From NCBI RefSeq assembly GCF_020991455.1, contig NZ_JAJMOX010000002.1:186001-250000 (forward strand): a stretch of DNA of 64,000 bases, in the 5' to 3' direction. Each line of letters begins with the position of its first letter. Positions within the stretch are counted from its first letter, which is position 1. The position numbers were made by a program, and so were the translations under genes. Source of the DNA: Flavobacterium sp. JAS. GTDB taxonomy: Bacteria > Bacteroidota > Bacteroidia > Flavobacteriales > Flavobacteriaceae. Positions 8,395 through 17,736 of this stretch are shown here, one piece after another. The notes under the pieces are model-generated. The model saw only the letters and a list, made by a program, of their open reading frames with translations. It did not search any database and was not told where the DNA came from.

Positions 8395-10746
8395 ATGAAA
8401 AATACGATTGTACTTTTATCCTTGCTTTTCATTGTAAGTAAGGGACTATCCCAAAAATTGCCTGGAAGTGATCAGGCTATTAAGACCTCTACAGTTTTTA
8501 AAATAGGAGAAAATGATTTTCTGTTAAATGGAAAACCATATGTAATTAGATGTGGTGAAATGCATTTTGCGCGTATTGCTAAAGAATATTGGGTACATCG
8601 TTTGAAGATGGCCAAAGCAATGGGGTTGAATACCGTTTGTGCTTATTTGTTTTGGAATACTCATGAACCAGAACCAGGGCAATTTAATTGGTCTGGAATG
8701 GCTGATGCAGCTGAGTTTTGTAAGCTGGCTCAAAAGGAAGGTCTTTTTGTAATCCTTCGCCCTGGGCCATATTCTTGCGCAGAATGGGAGTTTGGAGGTT
8801 TTCCATGGTGGTTGCTTAAAAAGAAAGATATAAAGTTACGTACACAAGATCCGTATTATTTAGAACGTTGTCGTTTATACCTCAATCAGGTAGGGAAAGT
8901 TTTAGCACCTTTACAAGTGACCAACGGAGGCCCAATTATTATGACTCAAGTAGAGAATGAATATGGTTCTTATGGAGATGACAAGGAGTATATTGGTAAG
9001 ATTCGCGATTATTTGGTCGAAGCTGGTTTTAATGTTCCTCTTTTTACTTGCGATGGACCTTCTCAATTAAAAAAAGATGTTCGCGAGGATATTTTTAGCG
9101 TGGTGAATTTTGGAGGTAATCCTGAATCTGGTTTTAAAGCACTACGGGATATCCGCCCAAAAGGACCTTTGATGTGTGGAGAATATTATCCGGGTTGGTT
9201 TGATTCATGGGGGACTAAACATCATACGGGTTCTGTTGACCATGTGGTAAAAGAAATCGGGTATATGTTAGACCAAAAAGCATCTTTTAGTATCTATATG
9301 GCGCACGGTGGTACTACTTTTGGACAATGGACAGGAGCTAATAGTCCGCCTTATTTGCCACAAACCTCTAGTTATGATTATGATGCGCCAATTAGCGAAG
9401 CAGGCTGGGATACCGATAAATTTTATGCGCTTCGAAAACTTTTTTCGGGCTATTTACAAGAAGGTGAAACCTTACCAGCAGTGCCAGCAAGAAATAAAGT
9501 AATAAAGATTCCAGCATTTTCTACTACAGAAATCGCCCCATTATTCTCTAATTTGCCTGCATTTGTTTCTGATACAAAGGTGAAAAATATGGAAGAATAT
9601 GATCAGGGATATGGAAGTATTCTCTATCGTACAAAATTATCAGCAGCAGCGGCATCAACTTTAAATATCAAAGAAGTGCATGATTTTGCTTTGGTATTTA
9701 TAAATGGAAAAAAAATTGCCACACTTGATCGAAGAAAAAATGAAAATAGTTGCAAGTTACCGGCTACAAAAGCAGGTGATGTTTTAGATATTTTGATAGA
9801 GGCCATGGGGCGTGTGAATTACGGAGAGGGAATGCACGACCGAAAAGGAATAACGGATAAAGTCATAATTAGTGATTCTAATGGAAAATCAACAGAATTA
9901 ATCAATTGGCAAGTGTATCCAATGGCATTGAGTAATGATGGACCTCCTCAATATCTGAAATTTAAATCAGGTAAAACCAATATGCCTTCTTATTACAAAG
10001 GAGTATTTACTGTTAAAGAAATTGGAGATACTTTTTTGGATGTAAGTACTTGGGGTAAAGGTCTTGTTTGGATAAACGGACATTGTTTAGGCAGATTTTG
10101 GAATATTGGACCTACTCAAACAATGTATGTTCCGGCGCCTTGGTTGAAAAAAGGTTCTAATGAAATTACTATTCTGGACTATGTAGGGCCTGCAAAAAAT
10201 AGTTTGATGGGATTAGAACTGCCTAAATTGGATGATTTAGCTATAAAAATGAAAATTGAAAAACACCGCAAGGAAAATCAGACGCTGCAATTAGGGGATA
10301 ATATTCTTGTATATCAAGGTGGATTTAAAGATGGAATCGAATGGCAAACGGTTAAATTTAACAGTACTAAAGGAAGGTATTTTTGTATAGAAAGTTTGAG
10401 TTCACAAAAAAAAGATGATCCTTATACTACTATAGCCGAGTTATATCTTTTAGATGAAAAAGGAAAAGAGTTACCTCGTAATAAATGGAAAATTCTTTAT
10501 GCAGATAGTGAAGAGATAGATGGCGATGATGGAAAAGCAGATAATGTTTTTGATCTTCAGAGTACTTCTATTTGGCATACAGAATGGAGCGAGAATTCCC
10601 CCAAACATCCTCATCAATTGGTGATCGATCTTGGAGAATCAGTAAATTGCAGTGGTTTGAAATATCTGCCTCGCCAAGATAATGCTAATGGAAGAATCAA
10701 AGATTTTAAATTGTATTTGAGTGGAAAAGCTTTTTCGGGTTTATAA
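8395..10746 (+). CDS. GH35 beta-galactosidase with C-terminal discoidin/CBM32-like domain
   Basis: 783 residues with a signal peptide (about 1-19). The N-terminal TIM barrel is typical GH35: RCGEMHFARI, RPGPYSCAEWEFGGFP, acid/base Glu189 in QVENEYGSYG and nucleophile Glu263 in CGEYYPGWFDSWG. Beta-sandwich domains follow, with VFINGKK and VWINGHCLGRFW blocks. The last about 130 residues, with DLQSTSIWHTEW and HQLVIDLGE, look like an F5/8 type C (CBM32-like) sugar-binding module. It releases terminal beta-galactose outside the cytoplasm, for instance from Lewis-type antennae on N-glycans. It is the last gene of the + strand group starting at the GH3 gene. Confidence 0.94.
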   Translation: MKNTIVLLSLLFIVSKGLSQKLPGSDQAIKTSTVFKIGENDFLLNGKPYVIRCGEMHFARIAKEYWVHRLKMAKAMGLNTVCAYLFWNTHEPEPGQFNWSGMADAAEFCKLAQKEGLFVILRPGPYSCAEWEFGGFPWWLLKKKDIKLRTQDPYYLERCRLYLNQVGKVLAPLQVTNGGPIIMTQVENEYGSYGDDKEYIGKIRDYLVEAGFNVPLFTCDGPSQLKKDVREDIFSVVNFGGNPESGFKALRDIRPKGPLMCGEYYPGWFDSWGTKHHTGSVDHVVKEIGYMLDQKASFSIYMAHGGTTFGQWTGANSPPYLPQTSSYDYDAPISEAGWDTDKFYALRKLFSGYLQEGETLPAVPARNKVIKIPAFSTTEIAPLFSNLPAFVSDTKVKNMEEYDQGYGSILYRTKLSAAAASTLNIKEVHDFALVFINGKKIATLDRRKNENSCKLPATKAGDVLDILIEAMGRVNYGEGMHDRKGITDKVIISDSNGKSTELINWQVYPMALSNDGPPQYLKFKSGKTNMPSYYKGVFTVKEIGDTFLDVSTWGKGLVWINGHCLGRFWNIGPTQTMYVPAPWLKKGSNEITILDYVGPAKNSLMGLELPKLDDLAIKMKIEKHRKENQTLQLGDNILVYQGGFKDGIEWQTVKFNSTKGRYFCIESLSSQKKDDPYTTIAELYLLDEKGKELPRNKWKILYADSEEIDGDDGKADNVFDLQSTSIWHTEWSENSPKHPHQLVIDLGESVNCSGLKYLPRQDNANGRIKDFKLYLSGKAFSGL

Positions 10747-10925
10747 ATCGTTAAAAAGGTTGGGATCAGATCCAAAGAATAGAAAACAGAGATAAAATGA
10801 TCTGACTAAGATGAACTTTACCTTTTGTAGTTGGTTTTGGGTGATACTATCAATAGAGTATTTTAATTAGTTTCTTGTCTTTAGGAACTTTAGCCAAGAT
10901 TTATAATACGGAATCTACTTTTAGG

Positions 10926-10952
10926 GCTTTCAGTTTTTTTAAAACTGGAAGC
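10926..10952 (+). terminator. Probable terminator hairpin downstream of GH35
   Basis: Inverted repeat GCTTTCAGTTTT (10926-10937) with AAAACTGGAAGC (10941-10952), one G-T wobble, 3-nt loop. The T-rich tail is interrupted (TTTATTGC), and the element is about 180 bp past the GH35 stop, so termination strength is uncertain. Confidence 0.5.
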
Positions 10953-11059
10953 TTTATTGCTTTAATAAAAACGATAAAGCACTATATTTAATTCGATAGC
11001 AACAACTTCAATTTTGATAAAGCGTTGTTTTCATAATTTATATTATTTTAAACAAAGAT

Positions 11060-11099
11060 AATTACTAATTAAACAAGGGTAATATTGAATTAATAAATA
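11060..11099 (+). promoter_or_regulatory. 40-bp box shared with the GH3 upstream region (copy 2)
   Basis: Partner of 2653-2692 (33/40 identical by eye). Here it ends about 57 bp before the fucP start and overlaps the likely -33 region, a position suited to a transcription-factor site. This suggests that fucose catabolism and the glycosidase operon are regulated together. Confidence 0.4.
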
Positions 11100-11156
11100 T
11101 ATTTTAAGCTTTGTATTTTTATAATCGTAAAAAAGCATGAATTTAATAAAAAACAT

Positions 11157-12446
11157 ATGGCATTAACAACTCAAATAGATATCCAAAAGAATGTTAGTTC
11201 TAAAGAAAATAAAAAGTGGCTGTTTCCCTTTATATTGGTGACCAGTTTGTTTTTTTTCTGGGGATTTGTACACAATTTAGATCCAATACTTATTCCGCAT
11301 TTAAGAAAAGCATTTAATCTTACCGATCTGGAATCTTCTTTGATTGACTCATCTGTTTTTATAGCCTATTTTGTTATGGCTTTGCCAGCGGGTTATATCA
11401 TGAGAAAGTATGGTTATAAATCGGGTATCATGATAGGATTAGTGCTGTTTGGTATTGGTTCAATTTTGTTTGTGCCAGCTGCCAATTCATTACAATATAT
11501 TTATTTTTTGGGTGCTTTGTTTGTTATAGCCTGTGGACTTACTTTTTTAGAAACGGCTGCCAATCCTTATGTAACCATATTGGGGCCATCTGAAACAGCG
11601 ACCAAAAGACTAAACTTTTCACAATCGTTTAATGGACTGGCGGCTTTTATTGCCCCTGCATACATTGGTCCGATGATTTTATCGGGAAAAAATTTAACTC
11701 AGGCTCAAATGGATGCAATGACGCCTGCTGCATTACACGCTCATATTTTAGAAGAAGCGGCAAGTGTAAAAATGCCTTATTTGATATTAGGACTGATTAT
11801 TTTATCAGTAGCTGTAGTTTTTTATTTTACCAATATGCCCGATGTAAAAGACGAAGATAAAGAAGGGGCAGACGGAGCTAGTTTTGCCGGAGCTTTGAAA
11901 TCAATGCGATTGCGATGGGGAATTTTAGCACAATTCTTTTATGTTGGAGCGCAGGTTTGCGTGGGAAGTTTTTTTATCAAAATGGCCACTACTTCGGCAG
12001 GTTTAGATGAAGATATCGCTGCCAAATATTTAGGTTTTTATGGTCTTGCATTTATGCTGGGTCGTTTCGCAGGAACATTCTTCATGCAATATGTACAACC
12101 AAGAAAATTATTAATCATTTATGCAATGATAAATATTCTATTGTCAATATTAGCGATAGTAGGGACAGGAATGCTAGTGGTCTATACCTTAATAGCAATT
12201 GCATTTTTTATGAGTATCATGTTTCCAACTATTTTTTCAATGGGAATTGACGGACTTGGACATAATACCAAAATAGGATCTTCATTGATCGTAATGTCAA
12301 TAGTTGGAGGAGCTTTACTTCCTCCGGTTTTAGGATTTATTTCAGATGTTACAGGAAGTATTCAAAATGGTTATGTAGTTCCTCTGACTTGTTTTTCAGT
12401 AATACTATTGTTCGCATTTAATGGACATAAAACAAATAAAGCATAA
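11157..12446 (+). CDS. fucP: FucP-family L-fucose:H+ symporter (MFS)
   Basis: 429 residues, about 12 predicted membrane helices. The first helix FFFWGFVHNLDPILIPHLR and the LETAANPYV block are hallmarks of the FucP/GluP branch of the major facilitator superfamily, which imports L-fucose or related sugars with protons across the inner membrane. It heads a tightly spaced operon (15 bp to the next gene) whose downstream products fit non-phosphorylating L-fucose oxidation, which supports fucose over glucose/galactose as substrate. The central loop of about residues 230-245 is acidic (DVKDEDKEG), between the two six-helix halves. Confidence 0.9.
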   Translation: MALTTQIDIQKNVSSKENKKWLFPFILVTSLFFFWGFVHNLDPILIPHLRKAFNLTDLESSLIDSSVFIAYFVMALPAGYIMRKYGYKSGIMIGLVLFGIGSILFVPAANSLQYIYFLGALFVIACGLTFLETAANPYVTILGPSETATKRLNFSQSFNGLAAFIAPAYIGPMILSGKNLTQAQMDAMTPAALHAHILEEAASVKMPYLILGLIILSVAVVFYFTNMPDVKDEDKEGADGASFAGALKSMRLRWGILAQFFYVGAQVCVGSFFIKMATTSAGLDEDIAAKYLGFYGLAFMLGRFAGTFFMQYVQPRKLLIIYAMINILLSILAIVGTGMLVVYTLIAIAFFMSIMFPTIFSMGIDGLGHNTKIGSSLIVMSIVGGALLPPVLGFISDVTGSIQNGYVVPLTCFSVILLFAFNGHKTNKA

Positions 12447-12461
12447 TTCTATTTATATAAG

Positions 12462-14117
12462 ATGTTAGAAAACGCAGTTAAAAGATTGGTGATAAAAATG
12501 CACCCGCAAGATAATGTACTGGTAGCTTTAGCCGATTTACCAAAAGGAGAAAGTGTAATTTTTGAAAAAGAGAATTATATCCTGCAAGATACCATTAAGG
12601 CAAAACATAAATTTTATATTGATGATTTGAAAGCGGGAGCTGAGATAATCATGTATGGTGTTCTGGTTGGAAAAGTGCAAAATGATGTTGCAAAAGGCAG
12701 CCTAATGACAACAGATAATCTTAAACATGCAGCAGAACCGTATCAGTATCGTGATGTTGATTTTGAATGGAAAGCACCAGATGTTTCAAAGTATAAAGAC
12801 AGAACTTTTAAAGGATATAAAAGAAGCGATGGTCGTTTTGGAACTGCCAATTATTGGCTGTTTGTACCAACAGTATTTTGTGAGAACAGAAATCTTGATG
12901 TAATACGTGAAGCCCTGCATAATGAATTAGGGTATTCCGTGAGTGATAAATACACCCAATATACTCATAGTTTACTTGAAGCATTTAAAAAAGGAGAAAA
13001 TCTGGACACCATAAATGTTCAATTGACTCCAGATGCAATTGCGAACCGCATCTTTAAAAATGTAGACGGGATTAAATTCCTAAATCATCAAGGAGGTTGT
13101 GGAGGCACGCGTCAGGATGCTTCTACATTGAGCGCTTTATTGGCTTCGTACGCAAATCATCCAAATGTGGCGGGTATAACAGTTTTGAGTTTAGGATGCC
13201 AACATTTGCAAGTACAGGATTTTACAAATGATGTCAAAAAACAAGATCCATCTTTTGATAAACCGATATTTATTTTTGAGCAACAACAGTCAAAAAGTGA
13301 AGAACAATTGATTGCCGATGCCATTAAAAAGACATTTGAAGGATTAATTGAAATAAACAAACAAGAAAGAATTCCGGCACCATTAAGCGAATTATGTCTG
13401 GGAGTTAAATGCGGAGGAAGTGATGGTTTTAGCGGGGTTTCGGCTAATCCGGCTGTAGGTTATACTTCAGATTTATTGGTAGCTTTGGGAGGTAAAGTAT
13501 TACTGGCAGAATTTCCGGAATTATGCGGAGTAGAACAAAATTTAATTGATCGTTGTATATCAGAACCAGTTGCCCAAAAATTTATTGATTTAATGCAGTC
13601 TTATGATGCTTTGGCTCATAAAGTAGGTTCAGGATTTCACATGAATCCATCGCCGGGAAATATCAAAGACGGATTAATAACCGATGCTATAAAAAGCGCC
13701 GGAGCAGCTAAAAAAGGAGGGACAGCACCAGTAGTTGATGTATTAGATTATACAGAACCGGCAACAAAAGCAGGTTTGAGTTTGGTTTGTACACCAGGAA
13801 ATGATGTGGAAGCAACAACAGGTAAAGCGGCATCCGGAGCAACCTTAATATTGTTTACCACGGGATTAGGAACTCCAACAGGTAACCCGGTTTGTCCTGT
13901 TATTAAAGTGGCTACAAATTCTATTTTGGCAAAAAAAATGAGCGATATTATTGATATCGACTGTGGTCCGATTATTAGCGGTGAAAAGTCAATCGAAGAA
14001 ATGGGTGAAGATATTTTGGAATATTGCATTAAAGCAGCCAGTGGAGAAATTATTCCAAAAGCAGTTTTATTAAACCAAGATGATTTTATTCCGTGGAAAC
14101 GAGGCGTTTCTCTATAA
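12462..14117 (+). CDS. UxaA/altronate-dehydratase-family enzyme, probable L-fuconate dehydratase
   Basis: 551 residues, cytoplasmic. An N-terminal SAF-like domain (about 5-85, with VLVALADLPKGE) precedes the large altronate/galactarate dehydratase domain: FKGYKRSDGRFGTANYW, HQGGCGGTRQD with conserved Cys/Gly, LGVKCGGSDGFSG and CTPGNDVEATTG. The family removes water from sugar acids, giving 2-keto-3-deoxy acids, usually with Fe2+. In an operon with FucP, SDR and FAH genes, L-fuconate is the likely substrate (product 2-keto-3-deoxy-L-fuconate). The classical fuconate dehydratase belongs to the enolase superfamily, so this would be a non-homologous replacement. Altronate or galactarate remain alternatives. 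Confidence 0.82.
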   Translation: MLENAVKRLVIKMHPQDNVLVALADLPKGESVIFEKENYILQDTIKAKHKFYIDDLKAGAEIIMYGVLVGKVQNDVAKGSLMTTDNLKHAAEPYQYRDVDFEWKAPDVSKYKDRTFKGYKRSDGRFGTANYWLFVPTVFCENRNLDVIREALHNELGYSVSDKYTQYTHSLLEAFKKGENLDTINVQLTPDAIANRIFKNVDGIKFLNHQGGCGGTRQDASTLSALLASYANHPNVAGITVLSLGCQHLQVQDFTNDVKKQDPSFDKPIFIFEQQQSKSEEQLIADAIKKTFEGLIEINKQERIPAPLSELCLGVKCGGSDGFSGVSANPAVGYTSDLLVALGGKVLLAEFPELCGVEQNLIDRCISEPVAQKFIDLMQSYDALAHKVGSGFHMNPSPGNIKDGLITDAIKSAGAAKKGGTAPVVDVLDYTEPATKAGLSLVCTPGNDVEATTGKAASGATLILFTTGLGTPTGNPVCPVIKVATNSILAKKMSDIIDIDCGPIISGEKSIEEMGEDILEYCIKAASGEIIPKAVLLNQDDFIPWKRGVSL

Positions 14118-14141
14118 TTTTAAAATTTTAAACAAAAACAG

Positions 14142-14906
14142 ATGTTTTCATTACAAAATAAAAAAGCGGTTGTTACCGGTGGTGGCAGCGGAATTGGGAA
14201 AGCCATTTCGGTTTTATTTGCCAAACAAGGAGCTGAGGTACATATTATTGAATTAACCCAAGAAAGCGCCCAAAGGGCTGTTGAAGAAATAAAAGCAAAT
14301 GGAGGAAAAGTATTTTCGCATGCTTGTAATGTTGCCAATCAACAAGAAGTATTGTCTACATTTGAAAAAATTGGAAATATTAATATTTTGGTAAACAATG
14401 CAGGAATTGCTCATGTTGGAAAAGTAGATACTACTCCTGAAGCAGATTTTGACCGAATTATGAATGTGAATGTAAAAGGAGTTTACAATTGTTTACATGC
14501 TTCTATACCACATTTTAGAAATACAGGCGGAGGAGTTATTTTAAATATGGCCTCGATTGCTGCATGGGTGGGGATTCCTGATCGATTTGCTTATTCTACG
14601 GCAAAAGGAGCTGTAATGGCAATGACATTATCGATAGCAAGAGATTATATGATCGAAAATATCCGTTGTAATTCTGTTTCTCCAGCGCGTGTGCATACAC
14701 CTTTTGTAGATGGATTCATTGCCAAGAATTATCCGGGTCAGGAAGCAGAAATGTTCGAAAAATTATCAAAGTCACAACCTATCGGACGTATGGCAAAACC
14801 AGATGAAGTTGCAGCTTTGGCTTTGTTTTTATGCAGCGATGAATCTGGTTTTGTTACCGGTTGCGATTATCCTATTGATGGAGGTTTTATTAAATTAAAT
14901 AACTAA
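14142..14906 (+). CDS. SDR-family NAD(P)-dependent dehydrogenase, probable 2-keto-3-deoxy-L-fuconate dehydrogenase
   Basis: 254 residues, a classical short-chain dehydrogenase: cofactor motif TGGGSGIG near residue 10, NNAG near 86, catalytic Tyr151 and Lys155 in YSTAK, and a C-terminal GCDYPIDGG block. It starts 24 bp after the dehydratase and ends 6 bp before lutA. Between a dehydratase and an FAH hydrolase, the expected step is oxidation of 2-keto-3-deoxy-L-fuconate to the 2,4-diketo acid. The first oxidation, L-fucose to fuconolactone, is also often done by an SDR and no second one is in this operon, so that role cannot be excluded. Confidence 0.85.
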   Translation: MFSLQNKKAVVTGGGSGIGKAISVLFAKQGAEVHIIELTQESAQRAVEEIKANGGKVFSHACNVANQQEVLSTFEKIGNINILVNNAGIAHVGKVDTTPEADFDRIMNVNVKGVYNCLHASIPHFRNTGGGVILNMASIAAWVGIPDRFAYSTAKGAVMAMTLSIARDYMIENIRCNSVSPARVHTPFVDGFIAKNYPGQEAEMFEKLSKSQPIGRMAKPDEVAALALFLCSDESGFVTGCDYPIDGGFIKLNN

Positions 14907-14912
14907 TTTATA

Positions 14913-15650
14913 ATGAAGGTTGCCTTATTCATACCCTGCTATATAGACCAGTTTTACCCTAATGTGGGTATTGCTACCTTGCAGGTATTAGAAAAGTTAG
15001 GTTGCGATGTCACTTTTCCCCTGCAGCAAACTTGCTGTGGTCAGCCTATGGCTAATAGTGGTTTTGCAAGTTTGAGTAAGGGTTGCGATATAAATTTTGT
15101 TAAAAATTTCTCTGGATTTGATTATATAGTTGCGCCTTCAGGGAGTTGCGTTTTGCATGTAAAAGAGCATTTGCAGGATGATAAAAATCCGCAAGAAGCA
15201 TTACAGATTCGTAGTACTATTTATGAACTCACCGAATTTTTAACCGATATCTTAAAAGTAAAAAGTATTAAAGCCAGTTTTCCTTATAAAGTCGGGATGC
15301 ACAATAGTTGCCACGGACAAAGAGGATTGCATCTTTCTTCAATGACAGAAACAATGCTGCCTGAATTCTCTAAGCCGGAACAATTATTAAAAATGGTCGA
15401 AGGTATTGAGTTGAGTAAACCAAAACGAAATGATGAATGTTGTGGTTTTGGAGGTACCTTTTGCGTGTTTGAAGAGGCAGTAAGCGTAAAAATGGGTAAG
15501 GACAGAATAAAAGAGCACGACAATAACGAGGTAGATTATATTACCGCAGGAGATACCAGTTGCCTGATGCATCTTGAGGGTATATTAAAACGACAAGGAA
15601 GTAAAGTAAAGACCATTCATATTGCTGAAATATTGAATAGTTTATTATAA
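14913..15650 (+). CDS. lutA: LutA-type Fe-S oxidoreductase subunit of L-lactate oxidation
   Basis: 245 residues, cytoplasmic, with two cysteine-rich CCG domains: TCCGQPMANSGF near residue 41 with its partner SGSC near 90, then NSCHGQRG and DECCGFGGTF in the C-terminal half. This is LutA (YkgE), part of the LutABC complex that oxidises L-lactate to pyruvate. It is followed by lutB (46 bp) and lutC. In this operon the lactate most likely comes from hydrolytic cleavage of 2,4-diketo-3-deoxy-L-fuconate. Confidence 0.93.
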   Translation: MKVALFIPCYIDQFYPNVGIATLQVLEKLGCDVTFPLQQTCCGQPMANSGFASLSKGCDINFVKNFSGFDYIVAPSGSCVLHVKEHLQDDKNPQEALQIRSTIYELTEFLTDILKVKSIKASFPYKVGMHNSCHGQRGLHLSSMTETMLPEFSKPEQLLKMVEGIELSKPKRNDECCGFGGTFCVFEEAVSVKMGKDRIKEHDNNEVDYITAGDTSCLMHLEGILKRQGSKVKTIHIAEILNSLL

Positions 15651-15696
15651 AAAAATGCAATTAGTCTTTAGTAAAGAGTAGAATAAATTTAAAAGC

Positions 15697-17070
15697 ATGA
15701 AGGTAAAACACGCTGCATTAGCGCAAAAGTTTATAGCTGACGAGCCTAGAACCGACTGGCACGACGAAACTTTGTGGTTTGTTCGTGAGAAGCGCGATAA
15801 GGCCGCTCATGGTTTACCGGAATGGGAGCAATTAAGAGAATGGGCTTCGCAGATAAAGAACAACACACTTTCAAATCTTTCTAATTATTTAAAAGAATTT
15901 GAAGAAAAAGCTACAGCAAATGGCATAAAAGTGCATTGGGCTTCAGACGCTAAAGAACACAATGAGATAATTCATAAAATTATCAAAAAACACGGGATTC
16001 AGAAAATTGTCAAGAGCAAGAGTATGTTAACCGAAGAGTGTCATTTGAATGAATATTTACAGCATAACGCAATAGAAGTGGTTGATACTGATCTGGGAGA
16101 ACGTATTGTTCAATTCAGAAAAGAACCGCCAAGTCATATTGTGTTGCCGGCCATTCACTTAAAAAAAGAAGATGTAAGTGCTACTTTTCATGAGCATTTG
16201 CAAACTGAAAAAGGAAATAATGATCCACAATATTTAACCGAAGCTGCAAGACAACACCTGCGTAACAAGTTTATAGAGTCAGAGTTAGCCATTACCGGAG
16301 TCAATTTTGCCATTGCTGAAACGGGAGGTTTTGTAGTTTGTACCAATGAAGGAAATGCCGATATGGGAGCTCATACAGCGCCTGTACACATTGCTTGTAT
16401 GGGCTTTGAAAAATTAATTCCAAAAGCAGAGCATTTAGCTGTCTTTTTGAGATTATTGGCCAGAAGCGCCACAGGTCAGCCTATTACAACCTACTCGAGT
16501 CATTTTCATAAACCAAGATCAAATCAGGAAATGCATATTGTGATTGTAGATAATGGCCGCAGCAAACAATTGGGAAGGGAAGATTTTAGAAATTCATTAA
16601 AATGCATCCGTTGCGCGGCATGTTTTAACACTTGTCCGGTATACCGAAGAAGTGGCGGACATAGTTATCATACTGCTGTTGCGGGACCAATTGGTTCTAT
16701 TTTAAATCCAAATTTAGATATGAAAGCCAATGCCGATTTGCCTTTTGCATCGACCCTGTGTGGTAGTTGCAGCAATGTATGTCCGGTTAAAATCAATATT
16801 CATGAGCAGTTATGGAAATGGAGACAAGTAATTGTTGCTGAAGGGTATGTAACAGCCAGTAAAAAAATAGGCATGAAGGGAATGAGTTTCGTATTCTCGA
16901 ATCCTAAAGTGTATCGTGCGATGGGAAAAATGGGAAAAGGTGTGATGCATTTGTTTCCTTTTATGGTAAATAATAAATTAAATCTTTGGTTCAAACAAAG
17001 AGAAATGCCAGTAGCTCCCAAGGAATCTTTCAGGGATTGGTATTTAAAGAATGGGAAAAACCAAAAATAA
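15697..17070 (+). CDS. lutB: LutB-type 4Fe-4S protein of L-lactate oxidation
   Basis: 457 residues. The N-terminal LUD domain contains ITGVNFAIAETGG and VVCTNEGNADM. The C-terminal half has two ferredoxin-like clusters, CIRCAACFNTCPVYR from about residue 303 and CGSCSNVCPVKI from about 355, and then a basic tail. This is LutB (YkgF), the electron-transfer subunit of LutABC. It lies between lutA and lutC (21 bp) on the same strand. Confidence 0.93.
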   Translation: MKVKHAALAQKFIADEPRTDWHDETLWFVREKRDKAAHGLPEWEQLREWASQIKNNTLSNLSNYLKEFEEKATANGIKVHWASDAKEHNEIIHKIIKKHGIQKIVKSKSMLTEECHLNEYLQHNAIEVVDTDLGERIVQFRKEPPSHIVLPAIHLKKEDVSATFHEHLQTEKGNNDPQYLTEAARQHLRNKFIESELAITGVNFAIAETGGFVVCTNEGNADMGAHTAPVHIACMGFEKLIPKAEHLAVFLRLLARSATGQPITTYSSHFHKPRSNQEMHIVIVDNGRSKQLGREDFRNSLKCIRCAACFNTCPVYRRSGGHSYHTAVAGPIGSILNPNLDMKANADLPFASTLCGSCSNVCPVKINIHEQLWKWRQVIVAEGYVTASKKIGMKGMSFVFSNPKVYRAMGKMGKGVMHLFPFMVNNKLNLWFKQREMPVAPKESFRDWYLKNGKNQK

Positions 17071-17091
17071 AACATTGGCTAATAAGAGAAT

Positions 17092-17676
17092 ATGAGTGCA
17101 AGAGAAAATATATTGAATGCCATAGCAATGAATCAGCCTGAACTGGTCGAGCTTCCTGTTATAGATATTGCAGCTGTTATTGACTATGATAATGCTTATG
17201 CGCAGTTTAAAACGGTATTGGAAAGCATTGGCGGTAAAGTAGAATTGATCTCGGATATAGCTGTACTAAAAGAGCAATTAATCGGGGATAAAACAAACGG
17301 AAGTTTTGTAATAAATACTATAGCCGCACTTGGAGATGTAGATAAACAAGTAGCTTTTTTGCCAGCATTTGAATTAGAAAAAGTTGAAAAAGCGTATGTT
17401 GAAGGTGCCCTTGGAGTGGCAGAAAATGGCGCCGTTTGGGTTTATGAAAGCCAAATGATAAATAGACTTGTTCCTTTTATATGCCAGCATTTGATTTTGG
17501 TGATTGAGAAAAAAAACATTGTAAATACGTTACATCAGGCGTATGAAAAACTAGAGGTATCAAGAGAAGGATTTGGAGCTTTTATAGCCGGACCTTCTAA
17601 AACTGCCGATATAGAACAGTCATTGGTAATAGGAGCACATGGGGCAAGAAGTGCTACAATTTATGTAATTGAATAA
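17092..17676 (+). CDS. lutC: LutC-type LUD-domain subunit of L-lactate oxidation
   Basis: 194 residues, an LUD-domain protein without Fe-S cysteines. The blocks EGALGVAENGAVWV and GFGAFIAGPSKTADIEQSLVIGAHG are typical of LutC (YkgG). It completes the LutABC set for L-lactate to pyruvate. An FAH-family hydrolase gene follows 60 bp later. Confidence 0.92.
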   Translation: MSARENILNAIAMNQPELVELPVIDIAAVIDYDNAYAQFKTVLESIGGKVELISDIAVLKEQLIGDKTNGSFVINTIAALGDVDKQVAFLPAFELEKVEKAYVEGALGVAENGAVWVYESQMINRLVPFICQHLILVIEKKNIVNTLHQAYEKLEVSREGFGAFIAGPSKTADIEQSLVIGAHGARSATIYVIE

Positions 17677-17736
17677 GCGACAAGGATAATGTTGTCTGAA
17701 AAAATAAGAGAAGTATAATATAATAAAAGTAATAAA

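Larger units (their letters stand above)
10747..11156 (+). other. Non-coding region between GH35 and fucP
   Basis: 410 bp with no credible ORF. It holds the hairpin at 10926-10952 and the shared 40-bp box at 11060-11099. Just downstream is TTAAGCTTTG, a near match to the Bacteroidota -7 element TAnnTTTG with one extra base, preceded by a TTG at a fitting distance. This is a possible fucP promoter. Confidence 0.5.
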
